This document shows, one piece after another, positions 46,990 through 57,061 of a stretch of DNA of 64,000 nucleotides (positions are counted from its first letter, which is position 1; every line of letters begins with the position of its first letter). This DNA is from Turritopsis dohrnii (taxonomy: Eukaryota; Cnidaria; Hydrozoa; Anthoathecata; Oceaniidae). Location of the stretch: NCBI GenBank assembly GCA_027922465.2, contig BQMF02000120.1, positions 558,001 through 622,000 on the forward strand, given 5' to 3'. The notes beneath the pieces were generated by a model, which did not search any database, was not told where the DNA came from, and was given only the letters and a program-made list of their open reading frames with translations. The position numbers and the translations under genes were made by a program.

Positions 46990-47906
46990 CCATCTTTTCT
47001 TTGATCTAGCCAACGTTTTTGTGTCCTTTTTTGATCACATGAAAAATTAAGTTCCAGAACAGTGAATTTTCTAATGATTATATATATTATTATATTATAC
47101 CATTGTATTACATATATTATAATAATGTATACCTGCTTACTACATCCACTTTCAATCAACTGCACTGTATTAAGACGCTGTACCAAACTCAGCTCATGCC
47201 AACGAGTGTTCATTAGAACAGAATATATGAAGCAGTATTTGATTTGCAGATCTTTAGGTGTCTCTTTTGAATCAATTTTTTTTCCACAAGCAGCATTTAA
47301 AACATCCACAAAAAATGGATGTCTTTCATAAAGTTCCTTTCAAAGTTTTTCATAAGAAAACTGAGATAATGCATCATATGAGTTATCAAGGAGTAGTGAT
47401 TTGTCACCTTTTCTTTTGCGTAGATTTCCACATGACTCATTCAGTTCTTTCAATATTAATTTCTTGTTTACTTCCATAGCAGATTTCTGTTGTTCAAACA
47501 ATTTTTTACGAGGTGTTAGCATATTTTCATTTGACTCATTATTTTTATGGAGTTTTGTTGATTTATTGTTTGGGGATGTATGGAGTCATTTTACCGAAAC
47601 CATTTGTCGTAGCTTTATTTGTGTTTGTTGAGATGTATGTTGAAATACGTACATCTTGTTCAAAAAGGTTTCACAAGGTAGGCAAACAACATTTGGTAAA
47701 GGGTCATCTTCTTCCACTTGCAAACCACAGCAATGAGAAATTTTCTCAGATAGGTGCTTTTCTTTTCCTTTTTTGTTAAAAATATTACTAAGGCGTTTCG
47801 GTTCTTTCAACTCACTGCATAATCTACAATGTTGATAAACCCCAAGATTTTTCAAATATAACTTCTTAGGAGTTGAATTTGTTGGATTCTCCTTTTCTAA
47901 AAGCAA
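46990..47906 (-). pseudogene. Broken ZAD-like Cys-rich gene, probably transposon-encoded
   Basis: The 5' segment (47586-47895), preceded by an acceptor-like TTTTAG, encodes a Cys-rich module: QHCRLCSELKEPKRL, then ISHCCGLQVEEDDPLPNVVC and LPCETFLNKMYVF, resembling the ZAD-like domain. After a probable intron, 47340-47522 gives TPRKKLFEQQKSAMEVNKK. An in-frame TGA at 47340-47342 interrupts before RHPFFVDVLNAACGKK and FIYSVLMNTRWHELSLVQRL (47339-47130). I have a general memory of this type of protein being multi-copy in cnidarians; its function is not known to me. One stop and uncertain splice sites make this copy probably dead. Confidence 0.55.
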
Positions 47907-48535
47907 AATTAAACTTACTTCAAAAAAATGTAATTACAAGCTATTTTTTATTTTAAGCTATTTTTAGCTTACAGATAGATCAAGAAGAATAGAAATCACA
48001 AATAATTTTTCATTACTTTTCTGTTTATTCCCTTCTGTGTTCATTTTTACTCATCAACATTTATATTTACAATAAAACATTTCTATATAATTAGCTATAC
48101 TTTCTTCCTTTTTCCCTATACTAACTAGTGGATAAGTGGATAGTGTGTGTGGTGCGCACCACGTGGTATGATTGGGAGTATAACTAATTTCAATCGATAT
48201 TTCCCAATATTTCTATGTATGGTAATATCTATATATAAGTTTAAGTTAGTACATAGTAGCCGAGATAATGTCTTTTAAACAGATAAGTATTGTAAGCATC
48301 TTTTCTCTTTGTTGTTGTTGATAAATTTTCAAATACTTGCTCTTCGTCACTTCGTTGTTACCATTTTTTGTTTATATTCGCACTCGCTTTGCACTCGCGC
48401 TATCCTCGCCAGATTTGAAGCGGCCCTCAAAAACATCTGATTTTTCGGGAACCAATCAGAATCCAGAAATAGACCAGCCGATGCCAGGGCCTTCTTTCTT
48501 TAGAAGAAGCCCTGGGATCGAGGTTGGTGTACATC

Positions 48536-49238
48536 GTTAATGCTTGTTTATAGTAATAGTTTCATAGCTTTTGATAGATTTTATATTATCAAGAATCACA
48601 TTTAATCATTTAATGGTAGATATGGATTTTCAAGAATTATTTGTTTGTGTTTTGTATATATCTGAAATAAATTGTTGTTAGGATGTTGATTACTTCTCAG
48701 CGAATTTAACAAGAACGCTGTACAACATTGATTGAAAACAAAACAGAAATGTATGGCATAACAGAATTTACATGTTTTTAAGTTGTCCAAGCAGTTTAAA
48801 TTATTTTGTTTTTTGATTTTTTTACAAAGCCGAGGCTGGTGTTTTAGAGAATTACTTTTGTACATAAGTAAAGAGCGTGCGTGTTAAAATGAAACCATTG
48901 ATATGACAACCAAGTGATCTATGTTACGTCACATATCAAATGACTGATCATGATAAGAAAACGCTGACGCTACGAAATGATGACGATTTTAAAAAATAAA
49001 GTGATTCGTTATTGAAAAAAGAAATATTTGTAATATATATTTAAACCATTTGCTATAAAAAAACCAACAAAGATATGGTTGGAAACGTGAAGAAAGACGA
49101 ATATACGACGAGAGGTAAAGGAATATCAATATTATTTACGAACCATGTCAGTTTATTATGAACGCTATGACACTTCATATTGTTTGATCAATAAGCTGTT
49201 TTGAAATTTAACCATCCTAAAGAATGAATTGGCTGTTA
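48536..49238. other. Gene-poor interval
   Basis: No gene or bounded element is recognised between the 10.5-kb element and the next MITE. Confidence 0.4.
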
Positions 49239-49245
49239 GCTAAAA

Positions 49246-49962
49246 CATGGAGGTATAAAACAGAAGGAGAACGAACTCTTATTTTTCTATTATTCAGATA
49301 ATGACTATTCTATTCATTGCGGTATCACTTTGATGTCATCCGTGATGCGCTTTCGGCTGGTTGTCGGTGAAACGAATACTTTTTTAAAAATTAACGACAA
49401 TTTAAAAACCAAATATCATCCATTATAACAACGGATCAACTTGCTGCATAGTGACAAGCAGATTATTAAACCTAAAGCTTCCTTGAGAAACAAATGAAAA
49501 TCTATGTTTTTATACAGAGTTGAAGATATCGCGTAATTCATGTATAAGTTCCAATCCACATATCTTCTGACTTAAATGCGCCTCGATAGTGCCGCGGTAC
49601 GTGCAAAAACTTAGGATTATTCTCTCTTCAAAAACTGAAGCTCGGCGAAACTGCTTGAGGGGATCACGAGATATATAGACCTAAAGTTGCAATGTTTTCG
49701 TTGCATATTTGTGACGTTTTTGCATAATTCTCCCAATTCCTACAGATTATGCATGCTAAGAACTTTACCCTAACGATCTTTAATCACATTGGAGAATTGA
49801 TATGAACGAAATTTTCACGCAAGAACGCCAAAATTATAAAAATTATGCAAGATGATAGCAATTATATGTTATTACACACTGAGGACTTAAACAATGCAGC
49901 GCATCACGGATAGTACAATAGCAGATTTTGAGTTCGTTCTCCTTCTGTTTTATACCTCCATG
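49246..49962. mobile_element. TIR element, 33-bp TIR and 7-bp duplication
   Basis: Both ends start CATGGAGGTATAAAACAGAA and are identical for 33 bp. GCTAAAA flanks at 49239-49245 and 49963-49969. CGTGATGCGCT / GCGCATCACGG words are placed inverted farther inside (49341 and 49896). Non-coding. The superfamily is unclear. Confidence 0.8.
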
Positions 49963-49969
49963 GCTAAAA

Positions 49970-52509
49970 TGAATGAGAGTTCAATATCGGCTAGATATTA
50001 CAACAGAACCAGATATTAGATGGATGGAATTTTGGAAACCAATTTTTATCAGGTCGAAGAATTTGTAAATGTTTTTTCATGAAGCGACAGTTTTCGAATC
50101 GAAGATGTTTCAAAAAATTCGAATACTTTATAGGGGATAATTTCGTCGGGAAAACTTTCGTCGTGAAGCAAAAATTTCGTCACTTTTCCGCGATGAAATT
50201 ATCCCCGATAATGCTCTCAAAAAAACAAACAAAAAAAACCCGCGTGTTGTGCAATGGTCAAGACTATATCAAAACACACACGCGCATGTTCATTCTAGTG
50301 TGACTATTATTTACAGATTTTTTTATCATTTTATTTTTTTATCATTTTATTGTTTTAAAAATTCCTACAGATGGAGTATAACATCGAAAACGAGAATCGG
50401 CGGGAAAAATTGAAAAATATAAATTTTTTCCTGTCTTAGATATTTTTTTTTACAAGAAACTCGTTTATAAAGAAACCAAATACTAAGAGTTCAAAGTTTC
50501 AACCAACAGTTACTAGTTACTAGGTGGCAACAGTTACTAGGGGCCAGCATATTTTAAGAACCTCGAGAATAACTGTCAAGGAATCCACATCAAAAATATC
50601 GACAATTGAAGTTACACAACACAGAAGAAAAACAACAATCCATATTTCTATACGGAAAAAACTCCAATATTGCAAAATCCCCAATAGGTCTAGGACTTAC
50701 ATCCGGGGAAAAGTCCCTTTTAGTGTACCAGTATTCAGGTGGGATTAAAAGTGGGATGGATTTTTTGTTAGAACCAAAATAAAACAATTTTCTAAGTATC
50801 TAACTAAAACAATTAAATCAAATGTCAATGACAAGGAGATGCTCTTAAAGAAAATGAGTACTGAGAATAGGGATGGAGATACTTGTGTACATCTAAAGGC
50901 TGGTTTCCAGTTGAGCGCGCGCTCAAAGCGACCAGGGCGATCTATTGTTTTACAAATTTGGTATTGCGCAATATATCCGATCGTCAGCGATCAAAATATG
51001 TTCGTGTAGGGAATCAAATCAAACAAGAGCCAGATGGCGCAAAACGGTAGCAGCAAGTTTACTTTTCAGACAAACGCTTTCGAAATTTTACAAAGTATAT
51101 ACTAAAAACTTCTTTACGGTGTTTTCTGGGATATCTCACTGGTGGAAAACAGGCATTAACGATAAATTTGATGAAAATGATTAATTAGTGTAAATAGGGT
51201 TTAATCATAAAACACCAGCATTAATTTATTTAAAGACAAAAGAATTATACATGCGTGAGCTGTGTAACATATGTTTTTTTTTATAAGAAATCTTTTCATA
51301 AGAGCCTATGTAGAAAAAAAAAAGTTTGTTTATAATAATAATTTCTGATGAAACCAAAATTGAATTCCAACAAATAACTGCCTTTTTGAACTAGATCTTT
51401 GAAAGCCGTAATACACAAACACAGTGTAGCAGCTAACAAACGAGGTAATAAGGGCCAATAATAAATTTTGAACTGATAAGCTTTACTAACAAGGAAAGCA
51501 ACATATCAAGTATTTTCAGTTAGCGTAATGAACTAAAAGTCCCATTTTTATGTACGCCTATTTGATTAGAATTCGAATGAAATCTAATTTCGTGGATTAA
51601 GTTATAAAATATCTGGTTATGTACTTTTAAAATAAAAGGTAATCTACTTAATGTTTGATATGAAAAAGCTTCCAAATTACGAAGGCTGCGTTCCTTCATT
51701 AGAATTTACATTGCGTTTTTGGTAGAGTCCCGCAGACTCTAAATCGCAGACTAATTGCCATTTCGGCCGGAGTAGGAGGAGTAGGAGTAGGAGTCCACGG
51801 GTGTTTTAATACGGTATTCGCTTTCGCTGCTACCGTAAAAAGTTATATGAAAAAAAAATTAAAAAGGATTAAATAGTTTTTTTAATATACTGTAGCTTGG
51901 TTTTCTAAATCTTGTTCTTTACTTCCGTGGCCTTTTTAATAACACATCCTGATTATGGATACATTTTCCATTCAAGGGCTCAGCGTACGTTTCAAAAGTC
52001 AAATTTTTTTGACAGATGTAATCATTAGGTTATTATTACACAAAATTTAAATTTATAGGGAAAAATATTGCTTTTTAAGAAAGTTATGGGCACTTTTCGT
52101 TATTCAACATTTCTAAGCTATGACAACATTTAATACAATTTGTTACATACTCAAAAAGTGTTTTATAAAATTTAATCGTCTGTTGAAGACTACAAGCATG
52201 TTCTCGTCCATCACACATAACAACAGAAAGAAAATACTCTTGCGCTGCACCAGTGAAAAGCTTGCGTTTGCGCTTGCGTCGATGTCATATTTTTTACTAG
52301 TGCGCATGCGTGCGTCGCAGATGTGAACATAGAAATATAAAAAATTTTCGTATTTCTATGATGTGAACCAGGCATTTGTGTTCTCCCAGCAAGTGGTTCA
52401 TTTCCTTTAAAACTTTGCACAGCGGTAGATGAAAGCCTGTTAACGAAAAGTATGCCCGCGATTTGAGAGAAAATTTCTGGTTGGCTCAAAATCCGTGATT
52501 GTTTTCAAC
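49970..52509. other. Gene-poor interval with old repeat pieces
   Basis: No gene is recognised. At 50131-50212 there is an ~80-bp foldback with AGGGGATAATTTCGTCGGGA at its left and its approximate complement at its right. At 51270-51290 a TTTTTTTTTATAAGAAA end resembles the 44651 MITE. Confidence 0.4.
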
Positions 52510-52511
52510 TA

Positions 52512-53491
52512 CAGTGGAATCTGTCTAAAGCGGACATGGTCTAAAGCGGACATCTCTGTAAGACGGACACTTTCCTTTGGAACGGAATGATTTCTGGTCA
52601 AATTCTCATAAGATATCCTCTATAAGGCGGACAGTTATAAAGCGGACACTTTGTAAAGCGGACACTTTTTTTCGCACCAAATGGCGTTTTCCCTATAAAA
52701 AAATCTGTTTAAAGCGGACACAAGACAAAAAAGTCAATTTTTGATTTTTATTCCTTTCATTTTGTGCATTCTGTAACTTTTTTATTTACAATTTCTAAAC
52801 TTTTTTCAATGTTTTTCTTTGCCCAATCAACAGCTTTATCAACACCAACAAGTTCGTATTTGACAGGGATCTCTAAGCCATAACCATAACCCGCGTTTTC
52901 CAGTTACTCGGCACTTTAATTCACAATTGGGGATCTTGGTAAAGCGGTTAAATACTTTGCTAAGATTTTTAGGGACATGTCCAACTGTACGTCCCTCAAA
53001 GGTGACGGTCATCGCAAACTTGTCGTGTACGTTGTCTTCTTCGTGGATGAAAGAAAAATCTTCGTCACAGTCAAAGTCAAAGTCAAAGTCAAAGTCAAAG
53101 TCAAAGTATGCTGCTATCAGTGATGAAAAAAATGGAGGATCTTCAAATATCAAATAAAAAGCAATCTTCGATCCGAGATTACTTCAAGTAGATTATTACA
53201 TGATGTATAAATTTGATAGTTGATCTTTGTTTCAAAGTTGTTGTTCATTTTTTGATATCAGTTTTATCTCGTAAAAGATTACACAGTTGTTCTTTATTTA
53301 GTCTCTGTCTAATTTTCCTATCAAAATTCAATAAAACAAAGAAAAAACGTTATAAATCAAAATTAGTCATTTTTTCGGCAAAATCTTGATCTGAGAGTCA
53401 TTTTTGGGTGCATTCTCTATAAAGCGGACACCTCTCTAAAGCGGACACTTTTTTGCGCACCAATGGTGTCCGCTTTAGACAGATTCCACTG
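52512..53491. mobile_element. TA-flanked element with CAGTGGAATCTGTCTAAAGC ends and an internal gene fragment
   Basis: Both ends read CAGTGGAATCTGTCTAAAGC inward and sit next to TA (52510-52511 and 53492-53493). Many GCGGACA words lie inside each end. It belongs to the family of 41364-41752. A third, truncated relative is at about 54485-54638. It carries the HIRAN-like fragment below. Its right-hand TA is also the left-hand TA of the next element. Confidence 0.8.
52750..53153 (-). pseudogene. HIRAN-like domain fragment with an FD-repeat microsatellite
   Basis: On the minus strand, EEDNVHDKFAMTVTFEGRTV and GHVPKNLSKVF then CELKCRVTGKRG (53050-52880) match the HIRAN pattern (E-x-x-N-x-x-D-x-x-A-(x)n-GHVP). 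After a frameshift near 52880 the frame continues as LEIPVKYELVGVDKAVDWAK. Immediately upstream, six GTCAAA-type hexamers at 53069-53107 encode an acidic Phe-Asp repeat. HIRAN domains bind DNA 3' ends in helicases. Here only a fragment survives, carried inside a TA-flanked transposon. Confidence 0.5.
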
Positions 53492-53493
53492 TA

Positions 53494-54017
53494 CCTTATC
53501 GGCCCTTTTTACGCCAGCCCTAATGTGGCGTTAATTTTGGTGCGTGGCGTTAAAAGGGCCGGCGTAAAAAGGGCCAAAAAAATGGAAATTTTTAAAAAAA
53601 TCGGCGTTATTTTTTAAAGTTGAAATTTAGATTTGAAAAAATGAAACAAACTTTAGATGTGAAAGAACTCTTTGGAGACAATGAAGAGTCAGACGAAGGG
53701 GAAGTTGAAGCAGAAATAGAGGTAGAATCAGATGACGATGAGGGAATTAGAGAAAATAATGAAAGCATTAATGAAAAAGAGGACGAAATAACTGTAATAG
53801 ATTAAGTCTTACGATGTATTAGATGATATATATTCGAAGACATTTGTAGTATAAGTTAAAATTTGAACAGAAAAAGTGAAATATAGTGCTTAAAATTTTT
53901 TTTTTCTTTTTTACTTTTGAGGCGTAAATAACGGCCCTAAGTGGCGTTAAGGCAAAATCTTGGGGTGGCGGAATAAGGCCGGCGTAAAAAGAGCCGGCGT
54001 AAAAAGGGCCGATAAGG
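53494..54017. mobile_element. TA-flanked CCTTA-family element abutting its neighbour
   Basis: Both ends read CCTTATCGGCCCTTTTTACG inward, with the word GGCGTAAAAAGGGCC repeated inside. TA flanks at 53492-53493 and 54018-54019. A short acidic frame lies inside at 53620-53805 (KELFGDNEESDEGEVEAEIE), without known homology. The element starts at the very TA that ends the element at 52512-53491. Confidence 0.8.
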
Positions 54018-54484
54018 TATGCAATAGCGCAAACGTATGGAAAAAACAAGGAACTGTTTTTCTCCTGAACAAAAAACCATTAATTGAGATTCGCAGACAC
54101 ACTTTGTTTCCACTAATTGTGAGGAATCGACAAAACCAAAAAAAACATTAAAAAAAATCTTTTTCTTCGGGACTTGGAGCTCTCAAATGAGCACACAAAA
54201 GTGATCGTTTTTACAGACTAATTTCGTTCTTATTATTTATGTAAACTATCTTTTTATACACCGTTGGAAAGAAAATTTATTGCTCTACACGAATTCAAGA
54301 AATAGGTTTACTTAAAATGTACTGGTAAAAAGAAATAACGGAAAAAGTTATGCAATGCATATGTGAGTAAAAGGTACGCTGAGCCCTTAAACCCGATTGA
54401 GTCTATATTCGGGTAAACTTTTATTCGGGATTTTACCAGCAGTATCGCATTTCCTCCAATAAACGCCGCGGTGTTTATTACAAA

Positions 54485-54638
54485 TTCCAGTTAGCGGACA
54501 CCTCTCATTAATGGACAAATTCATTTTCCCCGGCGAAGGTCAAACTCTCATAAGAAACTCTCCAAAAAGCCGACACCTCTAATTAGCGGACAAAATTTTT
54601 TTCCCCGATGGTGTCCGCTAATTTGAGGTTCCACTGTA
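54485..54638. repeat. Truncated CAGTGGAACCTC-family copy
   Basis: The right end (complement CAGTGGAACCTCAAATTAGC) is next to TA. The left end has decayed to TTCCAGTTAGCGGACACCTC. Internal GCGGACA words match the family at 41364 and 52512. Confidence 0.55.
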
Positions 54639-54933
54639 GCTAGAGGTTCGAATTACGGCGGTTCATTTACAAAGAAATGATCGGTGAAAGTTACTATAAA
54701 ATTCGTTCGAAAGAGAAAGAGTTCGAATGGTGGTTCGAATTATAGAAATTCGACTGTATCTAGATAGTCTTGTTGCAAGTGTTCGAACGCTTTCTATCAC
54801 TCTTCCTTTTTAAAACAATAAACACAGTTTGTTAACCGTTAGTCATCTTGAAAGAATTGAGACACTCATGTATCGAAAGCTGAGACCGACTTAGAAAAAG
54901 GTAAGAGGTCAAAATAAAGACGTAGCAAATTTG

Positions 54934-55030
54934 TTGAAAATCACTACAAAGGAGTGCATTTTTATAGAAATATACACACTCTTTGAATAAAAAAGCTCTT
55001 CATCGCAGTGACTTTTTGATGATTTATCTC
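54934..55030. repeat. Short palindromic repeat, family copy 1
   Basis: TTTGTTGAAAATCACTACAA, then GGAGTGCATTTTTATAGAAA, and CATCGCAGTGACTTTTTGAT form an imperfect hairpin of about 95 bp. Related copies are at 59766-59870 and 62715-62800. Confidence 0.6.
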
Positions 55031-55569
55031 CACAATATATAAAAAAATATATTGACAGTAATACAAACCAAAAAATATTTTAAACCCTCTTTTGTTATTC
55101 GATGTGTGACCACGGATTTAGTCACTCACACTATCAACGTGTACTAGTACAATTATCATTATGTAGTGATATAATTCTCTCCCCCCCTGTTTGCCTCCTT
55201 ATGAGGATGATATTTGAGGACTCTCATTTAAAAAATAGAAACCTTTTTTGAAGAAAGAAGGAACGGCGTAAAGTTGATTGTTTTCACCAGGAAATGAAGG
55301 TTCTTGCACAACCTCGCACAATTATTCGTGTCATTCTATTTTCCATAACCTCCACGATACTTTTAGCTAAACTCAAGGGACCTTAAAAAAAGTTCGACCT
55401 ACCGAGTTGTTCGAGTTTTCGAGTGTTCGAGTTATCGAGAGTCAACTGTACCTATTTTACCCAAGAAAGGTTTCTTGGACCGGAACAGACGTAAGATTTT
55501 TGTAACTATGTAATTAGAATGAAATCGAAATCGAAAATCGTACTATTATATATTTTTATAAAACACAGT

Positions 55570-55888
55570 CAGGGGCGTACCGTGAGAAATAAAAGGGAGG
55601 GTCGAAGTTAAAAATAAAAGGGCACCGAATTTTAAAATGTTACATAAATAGTTAGTGGAGTTATGAGCTCATAAACCTCGAACCCAGTATCTCTTGCCTT
55701 TTCGATATACGGATACCGGCGAAGAAGCTTTATTCTATATCGAAAAGGCAAGAAACCCTGGGTTCGAGGTTGATGAGCTCATAACTGTAACTCCACGGGG
55801 TATAACAATTTATAAGAACAAATAAAAAAGGGCACTTGGCTTCGAAAAGGTTGATCACACCCGTTGACTCCCCCATGGTACGCCCCTA
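55570..55888. mobile_element. hAT-like MITE with CAGGGGCGTACC ends
   Basis: Left end CAGGGGCGTACCGTG; complement of right end TAGGGGCGTACCATG. Flanks ACAGT and ACAAT may be a 5-bp duplication with one change. It contains the 100-bp foldback at 55673-55772, which is therefore younger. Confidence 0.6.
55673..55772. mobile_element. Tiny foldback element, 10-bp palindromic target duplication
   Basis: 100-bp hairpin with ends AAACCTCGAACCCAGTATCT and (complement) CAACCTCGAACCCAGGGTTT and the loop-side word CTTGCCTTTTCGATATA. ATGAGCTCAT, itself a palindrome, flanks at 55663-55672 and 55773-55782. Same family as 37628-37700 and 61369-61449. Confidence 0.85.
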
Positions 55889-57061
55889 ACAATAAAATAT
55901 TTTTGATACTAAAATCATGAAAACATAAAGTAACCTAGGAAGAAACCTCTTGGTACTAGCTTGGATTCTTGTAAAACAACAAAGACTTTGAAGAGGAAAG
56001 TTTCGCTTGAAAGAGAGGCACGAATGCTTTGTCTTCATCTCTCTTGATATGAGTTTATCATGCCCACCTGGTTGTTATGTTTACAAATTTTACTGGTCTT
56101 CATTAAATATACACACGTGCTCAACTCACACGTGCAAAGTTAGTATGCGTGGTCAGGTTATAGAATAACAACAAAAGATTCACACTCGCTTTATGTGAAA
56201 GTTCATTCATTTCCAGAAGCAAAAAGAAAGCAAAAAAATAGTTTTCTTTTAACAAAGGAAAACTAATTTTTTATGTCGTAGTTTTGCTATTTTATGAAAT
56301 TTCTCCTATCACACATGTCTCTGCTCCTATCAATTCCGCCATGTGAAATCTTCTATGATAAAATTGATGGTCATGTTTTTCAACAACTAATAGATATAAA
56401 ACTCGAAAAATCTAAAAAATATTATACATGAAATAAATTTAAAAACAGACCTAATGTAACCAGGACTTTATATTCATTATTCATGATTTAAAATTAGTGT
56501 ATTCCTGTGCTTAGTAACCGCATAGCAACAAAGAAAATACGAGTCTATCAAAACAATGCAGCACCATAAAACAGAACTTTCTGTAGAATATACAGAAAAA
56601 AAAGCGGCTGGAATAGAACCAATCAAGTTATCAGATCTATCGTTCTTTTTTTTAACAGGCTCAGACAGATCTCATTTTTGATAATTCGCCTGCATCTGCA
56701 TGGTTTGTTATGATTGCTCAGAATTTTGTTATGGGATATTATTTTTTGACGCGCGTAGTTATAAATGATTTATAAAAGATCTTTCTGAAAGAAAAACCTA
56801 ATATCCAAAACACTATGTGTAAACAGGAGGAAAAGCATGCAAATTTGTAGCTATAGCTAGTCTGTGTTTGTCTCGAAACTAGGATTTTTTTTTCTCTACT
56901 GTCTTCTTTATTGAATTTTTCTTCCTTGTGTGTTTACATTGCAGACAGACAAAAGTATTTTCGTAATCTACCATTTATAATCTTCTTTAGAAACCAAATT
57001 TTATTTGTTTTGAAATAAATCTAATCGGACGTTTTGGAAGAGCTGAGAAGAAGCACTGAAC

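Larger units (their letters stand above)
38066..48526. mobile_element. 10.5-kb TIR element with 9-bp target duplication
   Basis: The left end begins CAACCTCGATCCCAGGGCTT. The complement of the right end is identical for 38 bp. GTGTACATC lies at 38057-38065 and 48527-48535, a 9-bp target duplication. The interior holds a ~2.4-kb tandem array (38340-40745), an internally deleted RecQ helicase (45924-46562, +), a broken ZAD-like gene (about 46990-47906, -), a gene scrap (42390-42660, -), and secondary insertions (MITEs at 41364, 44651 and 46576; a SINE at 43446). The word CCACCTTCGTAC near the left end (38128-38145), in every array unit and inverted near 45656 ties the array to the element. Duplications of 9-10 bp and repeat-rich ends fit Mutator-like elements (for example the Rehavkus group), but no Mutator transposase is visible, so the superfamily is open. 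Confidence 0.75.
55031..57061. other. Gene-poor interval upstream of the UPF0547-like gene
   Basis: Apart from the hAT-like MITE at 55570-55888, no gene is recognised. 55390-55450 carries repeated GTTCGAGTT words typical of TA-type element ends (ACAGTTGACTCTCGATAACT on the complement), and 54650-54775 has a similar GTTCGAATT-rich block. Confidence 0.4.

Noticed and set aside
53620..53805. Acidic 61-codon frame as a gene
   Set aside because: Short, low-complexity Glu/Asp-rich, located inside a MITE-like element and without a recognisable motif.
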